From Tieghemostelium lacteum (Eukaryota; Evosea; Eumycetozoa; Dictyosteliales; Raperosteliaceae), in the NCBI GenBank assembly GCA_001606155.1, contig LODT01000053.1, positions 1 to 64,000 of the forward strand: 64,000 bases of DNA, written 5' to 3'. Positions within the stretch are counted from its first letter, which is position 1, and the number at the start of each line of letters is the position of its first letter. Below the pieces are notes generated by a model. That model had not been told where the DNA came from and searched no databases. It saw only the letters and a program-made list of their open reading frames with translations. This document shows positions 29,176-40,534 of the stretch, piece by piece. The position numbers were made by a program, and so were the translations under genes.

Positions 29176-31568
29176 ATGAATATTGAAAATAATAATAATA
29201 CACAACCAACAAGTTTTAACAATATTGATATACCAAAGGAACATTGGAACAATGAATCAGTTCAAAAATGGTGTAAAGTCATTGGAATACCTGAAGATGA
29301 TATTATAATTATTAGAAATTATAAGTTAGATGGATTTTGGTTAATATTTAAACATACTAGTGGAAATTTAGAAAAAGAATTAAAGGATTTAGGTGTATCA
29401 CTCCCTTCTTCAGCTAGAATTCTTGCAAAATTCATACCTCCAACACAAGGTAAACTAAACACCTATCACTAATCTAAACACCTTTTGTTCAATTATACTA
29501 ATATATTTTTTACATAAACTTATAAAATTTAAACACCTGTTAAACCACACAATAGGACAGCAAGGTATGTACATTATTTGTATAGTTTTTAGGTTTGGAT
29601 TTGGTATACTAATATTTTTTATAATTAGGTAAATGGGATCGTCCTCAAGATCTACTAGAATGGATGATTAATAGATATGGAGCACCAAAACCTCCAGTTG
29701 ATGATACAACCTCTGAAATGCCTCTAATGGGGAGAGATATGGTGTTACAAGATATATATAATAAGGTATTAACTAGATACCAAACCCCAAACCGTAAGAA
29801 AGATAACCAACATCTTTTGGTGGTAGCAGGTGCACCAGGTATTGGGAAGACAAGGATTTTGCAAGAGATAGGAAAATATTTCCGGGGCAAAATTGAAAGT
29901 AAATTGCCAAAGCACCAAATTGATATCAATATATCCCTCGGAAATGGAAGCCCATGGGCTCATAGGGAAGCATCTAACCCAGAGTTTGCATTATGTAAGC
30001 GAATTCTTCACAAATACTTTGCTGATGGGCATAATGTTTCATATGCTACATTTGCCAATGAAATCTTATCAATGCTCAAATCAATTGATGAGAAAGAACT
30101 TTATGATTTCTGTTTTAATGCTATACATTATCACCTCACCAGTTTAGATCCAACAATGCAAAATCAAGAATTACTTATTAATTTTGGGATTGATGAATTT
30201 CAAAAGTGTCTAATCGAATCCGAGGATAAGCCACAACGAAGGTCAATTCTGAAAACAGTGATACAATCAATATCTGGTCTTCTTGTTGAAAGACCAAATT
30301 CAAAGTTCTTTGTCAACATAGTATTTGCAGGCACCATTTTGGAGGATATCAAACTTGTTATTGGGGAATCTTCCATTCCATACCACTTTATCCCATTACG
30401 TTTATTGAATCTAAATGAATACATGGGGATTTCAAAACAAATATTAGGGATCCAAAAATCAAATAATATTGATATCCAAAGAGCAATAAGATTCATGGGA
30501 GGATGGCCACGACCACTGGAAGTCTTGTTTCAAGTGATTCTCAATAGTTTTGATTCAGATGCAATATCAATTTTATATAATACCTCAGATTTATTAGGTA
30601 GAGTGGAGGCAGATCTTAATGGAAGATATCCAATTACCTCTGAAGACAAAGATCTATCACCCACTATCATAGCGTATTCTGTTACTCAAGAGGTCATTGA
30701 TCCCCTACATAAACCTCTAGCAAATTCACCTTCATTTGGTAGCCTTCAATCTCATGGGCGTATCACTATTACATCGGACAACAAAGTATTTTTGCCCCTC
30801 ATTTTCTTGAGGAGATATACGAACTTAAATGCCACATCACCACTCCTCAACACTTTACAAAAACTCATTTCTTTTCTTGAAAAGAAATCAAGCTGGGAGG
30901 AATGGGAAATCTTTAACTGCTATCTTGAAATTATCAAACATCAATCACACCATTATATTTCAAAAAAGCTCAACAAATCATGTTCGTTGGGAGGACACTA
31001 TAGAAGTGCTCTTTTTTTTCCACCTATTCTTGCCAATAGTACATTTTCAAAAGAAGTTGACACACTCTCAATTTGCTCCTTTCCAACAAATAGATGTCCT
31101 GAGAAATGTGATATAGATGAACAATGCCAAGCCGGAACCGCAATAATAAAGAACGCTAATGGGGCTTTTGTTGATATGTTCTACAATGCTAAACTGGACA
31201 TTGGTACAACTTATTTCCTTGGAAATGCCAAACACACTGATAATTCAACAGCAACACTTAAATCAATTGATCTTGACCTAGCCAATTATGTCAAAGCATC
31301 TAAACTTATAGTGGAACAAACAATTAACGAGCAGCAGATTAAATTCATTCCTGTCGTCTACTCAAATCATTTTGTTACACCTACCATGAAAACAAATTTC
31401 GAAAACAACCTGAGAAATTTAACACAGATTAAATCTGAACCTAAAAAAATTCCTATAAAAATAACAGAAGCTATTATAGTATGCAGAGGCACAAAGGACA
31501 ATAATAATGAAATTCAACATCATGATGGATTCTATTACCCTTTTCAAGACTTTATATATCCCAGATAA
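29176..31568 (+). CDS. SAM domain plus P-loop NTPase, Crinkler (CRN)-like
   Basis: Three exons, 29176-29449, 29556-29564 (nine bases) and 29629-31568, giving 740 residues. Residues 20-90 look like a SAM domain (HWNNESVQKWCKVIG...LKDLGVSLPSSARIL). An NTPase follows: Walker A GAPGIGKT near residue 161 and Walker B LINFGIDEFQ near 280. Then come FMGGWPRPLE and a C-terminal third with GAFVDMFYN...YFLGNAK, which could be a remnant PD-(D/E)xK nuclease core. SAM or ubiquitin-like header plus NTPase plus nuclease is the described architecture of CRN proteins. The main exon uses GGG, CCC and ACG codons more freely than neighbours, suggesting foreign origin. Function in the cell is unknown; CRN affiliation is inference. 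Confidence 0.6.
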
Positions 31569-31847
31569 CTTGAGGAATAAAAACAAAAGATTCAATCTAT
31601 CTAATAACTGAATTGATAACAACACTAATAAATCAAAACAATCAATCAAAACAATAAATTAAAACAACAATTCATTTTATTTATCTTTTGCTTTTTTGCC
31701 TCTTCATGAGTCATCGATTTAATTAGCTATTTAATCCTTTTGGTATATGCATTAACAAGGAAAGCAAGGAATGTACATTTTTTTGTTAATAGATTATCTA
31801 TCAGAAAACCAAAACTGTATTAATATTATTGTGTGCTTAATGTTTCT

Positions 31848-32251
31848 TTAGCAAATATAAAAATATAATATATATAAAATATAATAATAACAATAATTTT
31901 GAAAAATAATTATGATAAATCTAGACCCAACTCGAAATTTGTTTCTTCTGTGGCCTATCAGCTTCACCAGAAATAGTACAGATATTGGCTTTTTCTTGAA
32001 CCCTCGACGATTTCCATCTTCCTGGAGTTTAGACATCGGTGAAAGACCTATTTGAAAAGAAGAAGGCCGGGGCAACTCTTAGGGAGTAGTTTGAATCTTT
32101 CAGTATCAATACCACTCATGATTTTAGAGGATATCTTTACAATGGTAGCAGTGTCCCTTTTTTGGAGCCATTTTTCTAGATCATTACATCTAACTATAGC
32201 TTCTATACGAACTTGAATGATAATCTTTTCTAACAGGGTATCTAGCTTCAT
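31848..32251 (-). pseudogene. Decayed minus-strand coding tract, family unknown
   Basis: About 400 bases richer in G/C than their surroundings show protein-like sequence on the minus strand in more than one frame: LEKWLQKRDTATIVKISSKI, then GRWKSSRVQEKANICTISG and SGEADRPQKKQISSWV. No single frame carries it all and no intron pattern explains it. It may be a remnant of a transposable element or of a host gene; I cannot tell which. The flanks 31569-31847 and 32252-32356 show nothing. Confidence 0.35.
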
Positions 32252-32356
32252 GGTGGAGTAATTATACTTGAGAAATATTGAGGGATATCAAATAATGCAA
32301 ATGAAATAAATTGATTAAAATATTTTATTTTTTTTTTGACTTTACCCAAATCAGAT

Positions 32357-34988
32357 TTATTTTGAATTTGAAATTTTTTGAGCTATGTTGTTAGTGGTAT
32401 TTGTAATTAATTGGACATGGGTAAATAGAGTATTATTAACTTTAAAAGTTTCTTCAATATCACTTTTTAGTTGTGAAGTTAATAGAGAATCAATACCATA
32501 ATCTTTTAATTTTATATGATGATTTAAGGAAGAAGGATCAACAGATAGGATATTTGCAACAATATTTGTTAGTTGTTGTAAAATCAAATCACTAACTTCA
32601 CCATCCATATTCAATGCATTCCTATTGTGGTATTGATAAATTTGATCAGGTTTTTGAATGAGATGTTCAATTTTACTTTGTAATCTTGTGGATTGACAAT
32701 AGAATTTTACAAAGTCTAAATTGGCACAAATGAAATTTGCAGGAGATGAATGGCTTAAAGCAATTTCAAGAGCACCTAACATTTTTGGACTAGATACAAT
32801 ATTTAAACCTTGAGAAGTAACATAATCAGCAACAGCAATGTTACTAGCTTCACCATATGACATAGCACCAAAGTTAATACTAACTGCAGAGAGCCCAATG
32901 GATCTTCTATATATAGCCAAATGATCTAACATTAAATTGGCAGAGTTATATGGTCCTTGAGTAGCACCAGCAGTAATTGATGCAGTTGATGATATTAAAA
33001 TATAATTATCCAATGACCATTTGAGTTCCAAAGAGAGTTCATGTAGATTAATGGCACCAATAACTTTTGGATTATGAGTTATTTGGAATGATTTTTCTGT
33101 TAATTTTTCAAAACTAACATATTCATACACTGCTGCAAAATGAATTATAGATTTTATCAATATTGGTTCTGATAATTCTTTTTGAATTGATTCAATTTGA
33201 TTAATAATTTCTGATTTATCAGAAACATTACATTGTCTAAAATGTATTTTAATTGGAATACATTTTGAAGTACAATAACTTATTAACCATTTCAAATCCC
33301 ATTTCATTGCGGAACGTGATAGAATGATAATGTTTTTTAATGATTTTGTTGATCTTTGTATTATCCATTTCAATATTGGTATAACAATACCAGATTGACC
33401 AGTTATTAATAGAGTTTCTTTTAGTGATGATAGTTGATATTGATCTTTAATCATTCCTTTAGAGATATCATAGTAATGATTCTCAAAGTTTACCATTAGT
33501 TTTCCAATGTGTTTAGATTTACTTAGAGATTGAATTGCTTCTTTTACTTGATTACTGGAATAGATGGTAAGTGGTACCATTTTTAGATTACCACTAGAGA
33601 TGCTATCAATAATTATTTTCATAATGTTTGAAAATAGTAATGGTTTTGTGGTCGAGGAAATAATCAATTCAAAAACTTGATAACATTTTGGATATTGAGA
33701 TTGTACAATACTGAAAAGTTTTTCGTTTTCTAATTGTGATATTGTAAGATCTATAATTCTACCAGTTTTAGTGAGACAATTGAAATTGGAGGATAGGAAT
33801 TCACCAGACAGAGTATTTAATATCAAATCAACACCACCATATTTTAACAAAATCTCTTTAGAATAACTTTGAGATCTAGAATTAAAATAATCAGTAATCA
33901 TATCAGAATAGTGTTCACGTAGATATATCTCTTTTTCACTGGAACCAACAGTTACAAATATTCTACCTTTATATTGTTTCCAACGTAGAATATTTAAAGT
34001 AGCCAAACCAAGACCACCACTAGCAGAGTGAATCAAAATAGAATCCATATCATGAATATTACATAGATGGAATAAACTATAATAGGATGTCAAATGAGTT
34101 ATAGGAATGGATGCAGCTTCATTCCAATTTATATTGTCAGGTATTAATTGGAATTGAGATTCGGCTGCAATGACATGAGTTGAAATGGAGTTGGTTGCAA
34201 TACCAAATACTCTTGATCCAATAGAGAATTTTGAATTCTTACCAACTCTTGTTACAATACCAGAACATTCTAAACCAAATGGTGGGTTAAATATATCATG
34301 TCCGTCTGGATAGATTTGTTGTGGTATCAAACCACAATAATATAGATAATCCTTAAAATTTATACCACTGGCCATTACTTGAATTTCAATGTGACTGTCT
34401 GGAATCTCTAATCTAGAATGACATTGGAAATCTAAAAATTTATTCAAACTCTGATATAAATTTTCTTTTGATTCTTCATTGTCTCTTATTGTAGAATCTC
34501 TTAATAATCTCTGAACTTGTATCTGACCATTTCTAATTTGATATTCAAAATCACCAGATTTATCAAAATCCAATAAACCAACAACGATACTTAATTGTAA
34601 TGATGTAGTTTTTTCATTTTTATCCATATTTATAGAATAGGAATCCATTACCAAATCAGTTTCACTTTTTAAATATCTATAACATCCAATTAAACTATTA
34701 ATTAGATAACTATCTTTATCATTAATTGTTAATAGTACCAATTTACAACGTATTGAATTTTCTTGTAAATATTGTGATATTGAAATATATTCCATTGATA
34801 TTGATAAATAGTTTTCCTTATTTAAATTATCATCAGAAACTAAAAAGAATATCATATCACCATCTTTTAATTCTGAATTGGATTGAATTTGAGAACTATT
34901 AATTATACTATTACTATTTAAAAATGTTATTGAATCTTTAATATTTTTAGTTGTATTTGATGATTTTAATAAAAATATATTCATATTT

Positions 34989-35022
<34 letters not shown>

Positions 35023-38000
35023 ATAATGATTCTTTTTGAAAAATATTTATATTATTATCATCACCAATTAGTAACCAACCATTTGGTAATAATAGTCTTT
35101 GTAAAGTTTCATTTATAGAATTGATAGGAGATATCAATGGTAATATTATTAAATCATAATTTGATGATAATAAATACTCTTGAGATGGATTAAATAATTC
35201 AATATCACTACAATGAATTATTCTATTTCTAATTACAAAACTTGAGTTGTTGAACTCCTCCTTCTCTAAAATTTGATTTGAAATTAATTCTTCAGTACCA
35301 CTAAAACTTAAAATGTTAAAATCAACATTTAAATTAATATTATTACTGATATTTGATTGAATTATATTAATTATTCTATTTAAATTATCATTATTACTAT
35401 TATTATTATTAAAATATAAAATTTTAATTAAATAATATTGATTTACTGTTATACTATTGAATAATTTTGTTATAATTTCAATAAATGATTGTTGATTTAA
35501 CTGATTAATAATATTATTATTATTTAAAATAGATTCTTTTGATTGCCAATTGGTTGAATATAAATTTTTTTTTGGAAATTTTAATTGATAGATATTATTA
35601 TTATTTTTATGTTTAATTTTGGTTAGAGATGCTGATTGTACTGTCATTTGTATAATAATTTTACTATTATCTGGATTAATAATATCAATAGAGCCTAAAG
35701 TATTATTACCAAATTGACCTAAAACTTTACCATAAACCAATAGAGTTTTTGGATTTACAGATGATAGATTGGATGGATAATAGTTTAGATTTTTAACACT
35801 TTCAAATACAATTTCTTGTGGTGGATCTAAACCAGCAGTTACACTATGACATGCAGAATCAAGAATGGCAGCATTTAAAATGAAACCATGAATTGGATTA
35901 TTGGTATCTAAAACACCAAGTGAAGATTTTTCACCAGATTCAATAGATAATACATTTTGGAATGATGGACCATAAGGTAAACCAAGTTGTGACAATCTAT
36001 GATAAATTTCAACCTTTTCCATTGAAACATAATTACATTCCTCTTTAATTTGGTTGATATCCATTAAGGTATTAATATAATTTAATGAATTTAAACCAAA
36101 TTTACCATGACAAGAACGTGTCCATTTTTGATCCGAATGTAAAGCACTTTTATAAAAGAATTCAACGTTAAATTCTTTTTTGTTAATTGGTTGAATATCA
36201 GTTTTAATGATTACTGGTTGATCATTTGAAATTAAACAAGCCTTTTCAAAGATTAAATTGTATACTGATAAATCTTGTCCGGAATAAAGATTTAAAAGTA
36301 TATCAATATAACCACAACCAGGAAATATAAATTTACCTTTAATAATGTGACCTTTTAGAAATTGAAATGCTGGTTTACGTAAATCAATTACAGTTTCAAA
36401 TTGTAAACTACCGCTATTATCACTAGATTTTAATTCACCAATCAAATCAATAGAAGGAATTTGACTCTTTAAAACTTGAATTGGTAAATTCCAATACTCC
36501 TTACTTTTGTCCCATTGATATTTTGGTATGGCATAAGAATTGAATTTATAATCATCAGAATCTAAACATTGACCATATTTAAAATTTAAATTTATACCAT
36601 TACAATATAATTGTGATAGAGTGTTAAAAATTTGATCAGATTCCAATTTCTTTTTATTCATTGTTGATAGAATAATTGGTGTTGGGAATGATTGATCATT
36701 TTTTATAATTGGCGATAAACATGATGGTATATAGGGTGATAATGTTGTATGTGGTGTAATTTCAATGAATATTGGTGATTGAGAGACTTCTGATGATTCA
36801 TCTAATAAATTTAGATAAATATTTTGAATTGCCTCTTCAAATCTTACAGGTTGTCTTAAATTATCAAAAATAAAATTTTGATTATAAAATGAATCACCTT
36901 TCATTTGTTTACCGGTAACAGTAGAATAGAATGGAATTTTTGGTTCCATTGATTTTGGTAAATCACTTAGAGATTGTAAAAATTCATCTCTAATTGCATC
37001 TTGTTTGCTAGAATGAAAAGAACATGGTGTACCTAAAAATGCACAAAAAATATCCAATTCTTTTAATCGAGATTGAATAGATTTTAATGAATTTTCATTT
37101 CCAGTTAAAACAATGGAATCTGGTGAATTAAAACATGCAATTTCAATTTCACCATCATTTGGTAAATTTAATTGATTAAATTTATCTAAACCAATACCAA
37201 TTGACATCATTTTACCACTACCAATAGTTTTTTGTTGACAACATGCTCTATAATATATAATTTTAACTGCATTCTCCAATGTTAAAATTCCAGAACATAA
37301 TGCTGATGTTATTTCACCAAAACTTTAAAAAATAAAATATTAATATATTATAATTAATTAAAGATTAAATTTAAAACATACCTATGACCTAAAACAATAT
37401 TTGGTTTAATACCCCAACTTTTTAAAAATTTAATTAATCCAACTTGAATTAAAAATATACTTGGTTGTGCTAATATTGGATGATGAATTTCATCAATATT
37501 ATCAAGATTATTTAATTTTTGTAAAATTGAATAACCAAAATATTTTTTTAATAATTGATCACAATTATCAATAGTTTTTTTAAATATAGAATTGGTTGAG
37601 TATAAATATTGACCCATTCCTTTCCATTGTGGTCCTTGACCAGTAAATACAAAAATAATTGGTGGTGTTGTTTTAGTATAATCAATAGAAGTACTAGAAA
37701 TTATATTTCTTTTCTGATTAAAATCATTCCAATTTTTTGCAGTGATTATAAATCTTTTTGAAAGTTTTAAATCTTTACTATTACATGAATAATTTACAAA
37801 ATTAATGAAAGAGATATCATTTTGTTTTGAAACTATTTTATCATGATAATTATCAAAAGATTGTTGTGAATTTACAGAAATTGGTATTAAATAATCAATT
37901 TCATTAATTTCTTCTTCTTGTGATTGTATTTTTGTAGAATTTGGAAATTGTTGTAAAATCATAAAACAATTTGAACCACCAATACCAAAACAATTAATAC

Positions 38001-39231
38001 CCATTAGAACAGGTCTATTGTTTTTCAATGGAACAATATCTTGAACTTCTGTTACCACTTTTAAATTCCATTGATTAAAATCAATTTTTGGATTTGGTTT
38101 TTTAAAACAAATGTTTGGAGCCAATTTACCAAATTTTAACATTAATGAAACTTTAATTAGAGATGCAACACCACATGCACCCTCTAAATGGCCAATATTT
38201 GATTTTAAACTACCAATATATAATGGATGATCAGAACTATGATTATCCTTGAAAGCCATAGAAACAGCTTCGGCTTCAATAGGATCACCAACACCAGTAC
38301 TGGTACCATGTGCCTCTATATAATAAATATCCTCTGGCTCCACTTGATATTGTTTTAGAGTTTCTTGAATATTTTCAAATTGAGCTTTACCAGATGGTTG
38401 CATTGGATAGGATTTTAAATTGGCACCATCACAATTGGATCTTGAACCTTTAATTATAGCATAGATTCTATCACTATCAGAAATGGCATCTGATAATCTT
38501 TTTAGAATAACTAAACCAGCACCTTCACCACGTACATAACCATCAGCATCAGCATCAAATGGTCTTGAAATTCCACTTTTACTTAGTATACCCTTTTGTG
38601 AAAATGAAATGGAAATTCTTGGATCAAAAAGTGCATTTACACCACCACAAACTGAAATTTTACTTTGACCACTTAGAATAGATTGACATCCTAAATGAAT
38701 GGTATTTAGTGATGATGAACATGCACTATCAACTGTCATAGATGGACCTCTTAGATCATAACTAAATGATAGGGAATTGGATAGAAATGTACTAGTTCCA
38801 ATACCACCACGTAATGCCTCATCAAGATCACAATAACCTTGATTCATACAACCAACATAGACTGAAGTATCACTACCACGAAATTCTGATGGTTTAATAT
38901 GTGCATCCTCTAATGCCTCCCATAACACTGCCAACAATAATCTCTGTTGTGGATCTAATGCTGTTGCTTCTTTTGCAGAGACACCAAAAAATATGGAATC
39001 AAATCTCTTCCAATGTTCAAAATCAATTAGACCAGATTTACAATTATTAATCATTCCCTGTTCATAAAATTTCTTTGACCATCTTTCCTCTGGTATCTCA
39101 ACAATACCATTAAAATGTTCACTAATTAAATTATTCCAAAATTCCATTGGTGTATTGGAATTACCTGGAAATCTACATCCAATACCAATTATTGCAATAT
39201 CTTCATTATTTACTAAACTATCATCTACCAT
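32357..39231 (-). CDS. Highly reducing type I polyketide synthase
   Basis: Two exons, 39231-37382 and 37322-32357, giving 2,271 residues. The 59-base intron splits the codon of the acyltransferase nucleophile Ser (GHSFGE). Domain order: ketosynthase (GIGCRFPG; DSACSSS; EAHGTSTGVGDPIE; NIGHLEG), acyltransferase (VFTGQGPQWKGMG; GHSFGE), dehydratase (HxxxGxxxxP as HIIKGKFIFP; later LDSACH), a low-conservation Asn-rich stretch where a methyltransferase may once have been, enoylreductase (HSASGGLGLATL), ketoreductase (GQSGIVIPILK; Ser/Tyr/Asn triad with GPYNSANL) and one acyl carrier protein (DYGIDSLLTSQL). No thioesterase or chalcone synthase domain follows. Dictyostelids carry many such genes; the product is unknown. 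Confidence 0.93.
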
Positions 39232-39946
39232 TTTTGTTTTTATTAATATTTTAAATTAATTATATTAATATATATAAAATTTTTTTTCTCTCTTCTTTTA
39301 TTATCCTAATTTTATGCATTTTTTTTTTGATAGAGAATCATGAGATAGTTGGGTTAATGTATTACTATATTACCTGAAGGAGTTCCAATATAAAAGAACT
39401 ATTTTTAGATTTTTATGTATTTTGTATAGGTCTACTATAGAATCGCCCATTGTATCTTTGAAATATGTGTTATTACTAGTATCTTGATTCGGAATATAAT
39501 AGTTCATCGAAATGAAAAAAAAAAAAAAAAACAAAAATGGATAGATATCAGGGGTACTCAAAAATAAATTTTATATCTATTTTATTTTAGTTTTAACACT
39601 ATTAAAAACTGTTATCATCTCTTTTAACATTTATTACAAAATTTTTTAAAATGTTACAAATTATTTTTATTTGTAAAAATCTATCATTTTATTTATTAAA
39701 GGTGAAAATATAGACAGAGTATAGTAAAGATGAATAGTTTTAAAAAGGTAATTAATAAATTAGATATTTAATAGTTTTATTACATTCACAAATCTAATCT
39801 CATATAATAAAAAACAATATCTCATAATTTTTTAAAAAGAGGAAATAGATTTTTAGGGGATAAAAACTGAATTTGTTTAGACCTGTATAAAAAACAATTG
39901 GCTTGGATCAGTGGTATTGCTTACATTCTTAGATTTATATTTTGCT
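39232..39946. other. A/T-rich spacer upstream of the polyketide synthase
   Basis: No convincing gene. It should contain the PKS promoter next to 39231. The short open frame on the minus strand at 39370-39561 is dominated by a Phe run translated from a T tract and is not believed. Confidence 0.4.
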
Positions 39947-40003
39947 CACCTTTTTATATACTAATCTATACTGAACTCTTGTAACTTGGTAAGGAGCATT
40001 TTT
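39947..40003 (+). repeat. Truncated tRNA-upstream repeat
   Basis: A short piece of the same family as 1188-1653 (TATACTAATCTATACTGAAC, then TTGTAACTTGGTAAGGAGCAT), here on the plus strand, that is the strand of tRNA-Lys. It is diverged and lacks a clear A-tail. It lies further from the tRNA than the next copy. Confidence 0.5.
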
Positions 40004-40089
40004 AAAACTTTTTTAGAATTTTTTATATATAAATTTAACTATCTAGGTATATGATGAATTCTTACATCTCCACAAACAAAATTTTTTTT

Positions 40090-40301
40090 TAACGGCTTAC
40101 CAATTGATACCCTTGCACCCCCTAACAAGTAGGAATTGGATCTGATGTTTATTTATGTACATTAAATAGAGTGTAAGAGATATATACAGTTACCCTGAAA
40201 GGTCTTAAGATGATAGTCATCCATTCCTGACTACCTTTTATGTATACTTTATACTAATCTATACTGTAGTCTTGTGTAACTTGGTAAGGAGCATTCTTAC
40301 A
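40090..40301 (+). repeat. tRNA-upstream repeat, long copy next to the LTR element
   Basis: Plus-strand equivalent of copy B at 1329-1523, sharing CTTACCAATTG, TAGGAATTGGATC, AAGGTCTTAAGATGATAG and TTGGTAAGGAGCATTCTTACA. If the LTR element at 40315-45426 is disregarded, this copy ended about 64 bases upstream of tRNA-Lys, almost the same offset as copy A has from tRNA-Arg (54). It shares strand and order with the tRNA, as the copies at the other locus do. Confidence 0.55.
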
Positions 40302-40314
40302 CAATTCTTACAAA

Positions 40315-40520
40315 TGTAAAACACTATGAATAATGAATAAATAATGAAGTGCTTTATGTATAATTTAGTATATGGAAAAATATAGAATATTGAATGTATT
40401 TTATTAAATTATTATATAAATGATGATTTAGATATTATTATTATGATTATTGGATATTTGGAATATAATTCAAGTAAAGTCCTTTGATTTACCAAAGTAC
40501 TTATAAGATAGATATCTACA
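40315..40520 (-). repeat. 3' LTR of the Ty3/gypsy element
   Basis: 206 bases, in element sense beginning TGTAGATATC and ending TTTTACA. Matches the copy at 45221-45426 base for base as far as I can read. Confidence 0.93.
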
Positions 40521-40534
40521 TTCACCCCCCCTTT
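40521..40534 (-). other. Polypurine tract of the Ty3/gypsy element
   Basis: In element sense AAAGGGGGGGTGAA lies directly before the 3' LTR, the expected place for plus-strand priming. Confidence 0.75.

Noticed and set aside
39370-39561. Minus-strand frame starting MSTPDIYPFLFFFFFF
   Set aside because: Its bulk comes from a T run and A/T-rich spacer; no homology feel and no promoter or codon bias.
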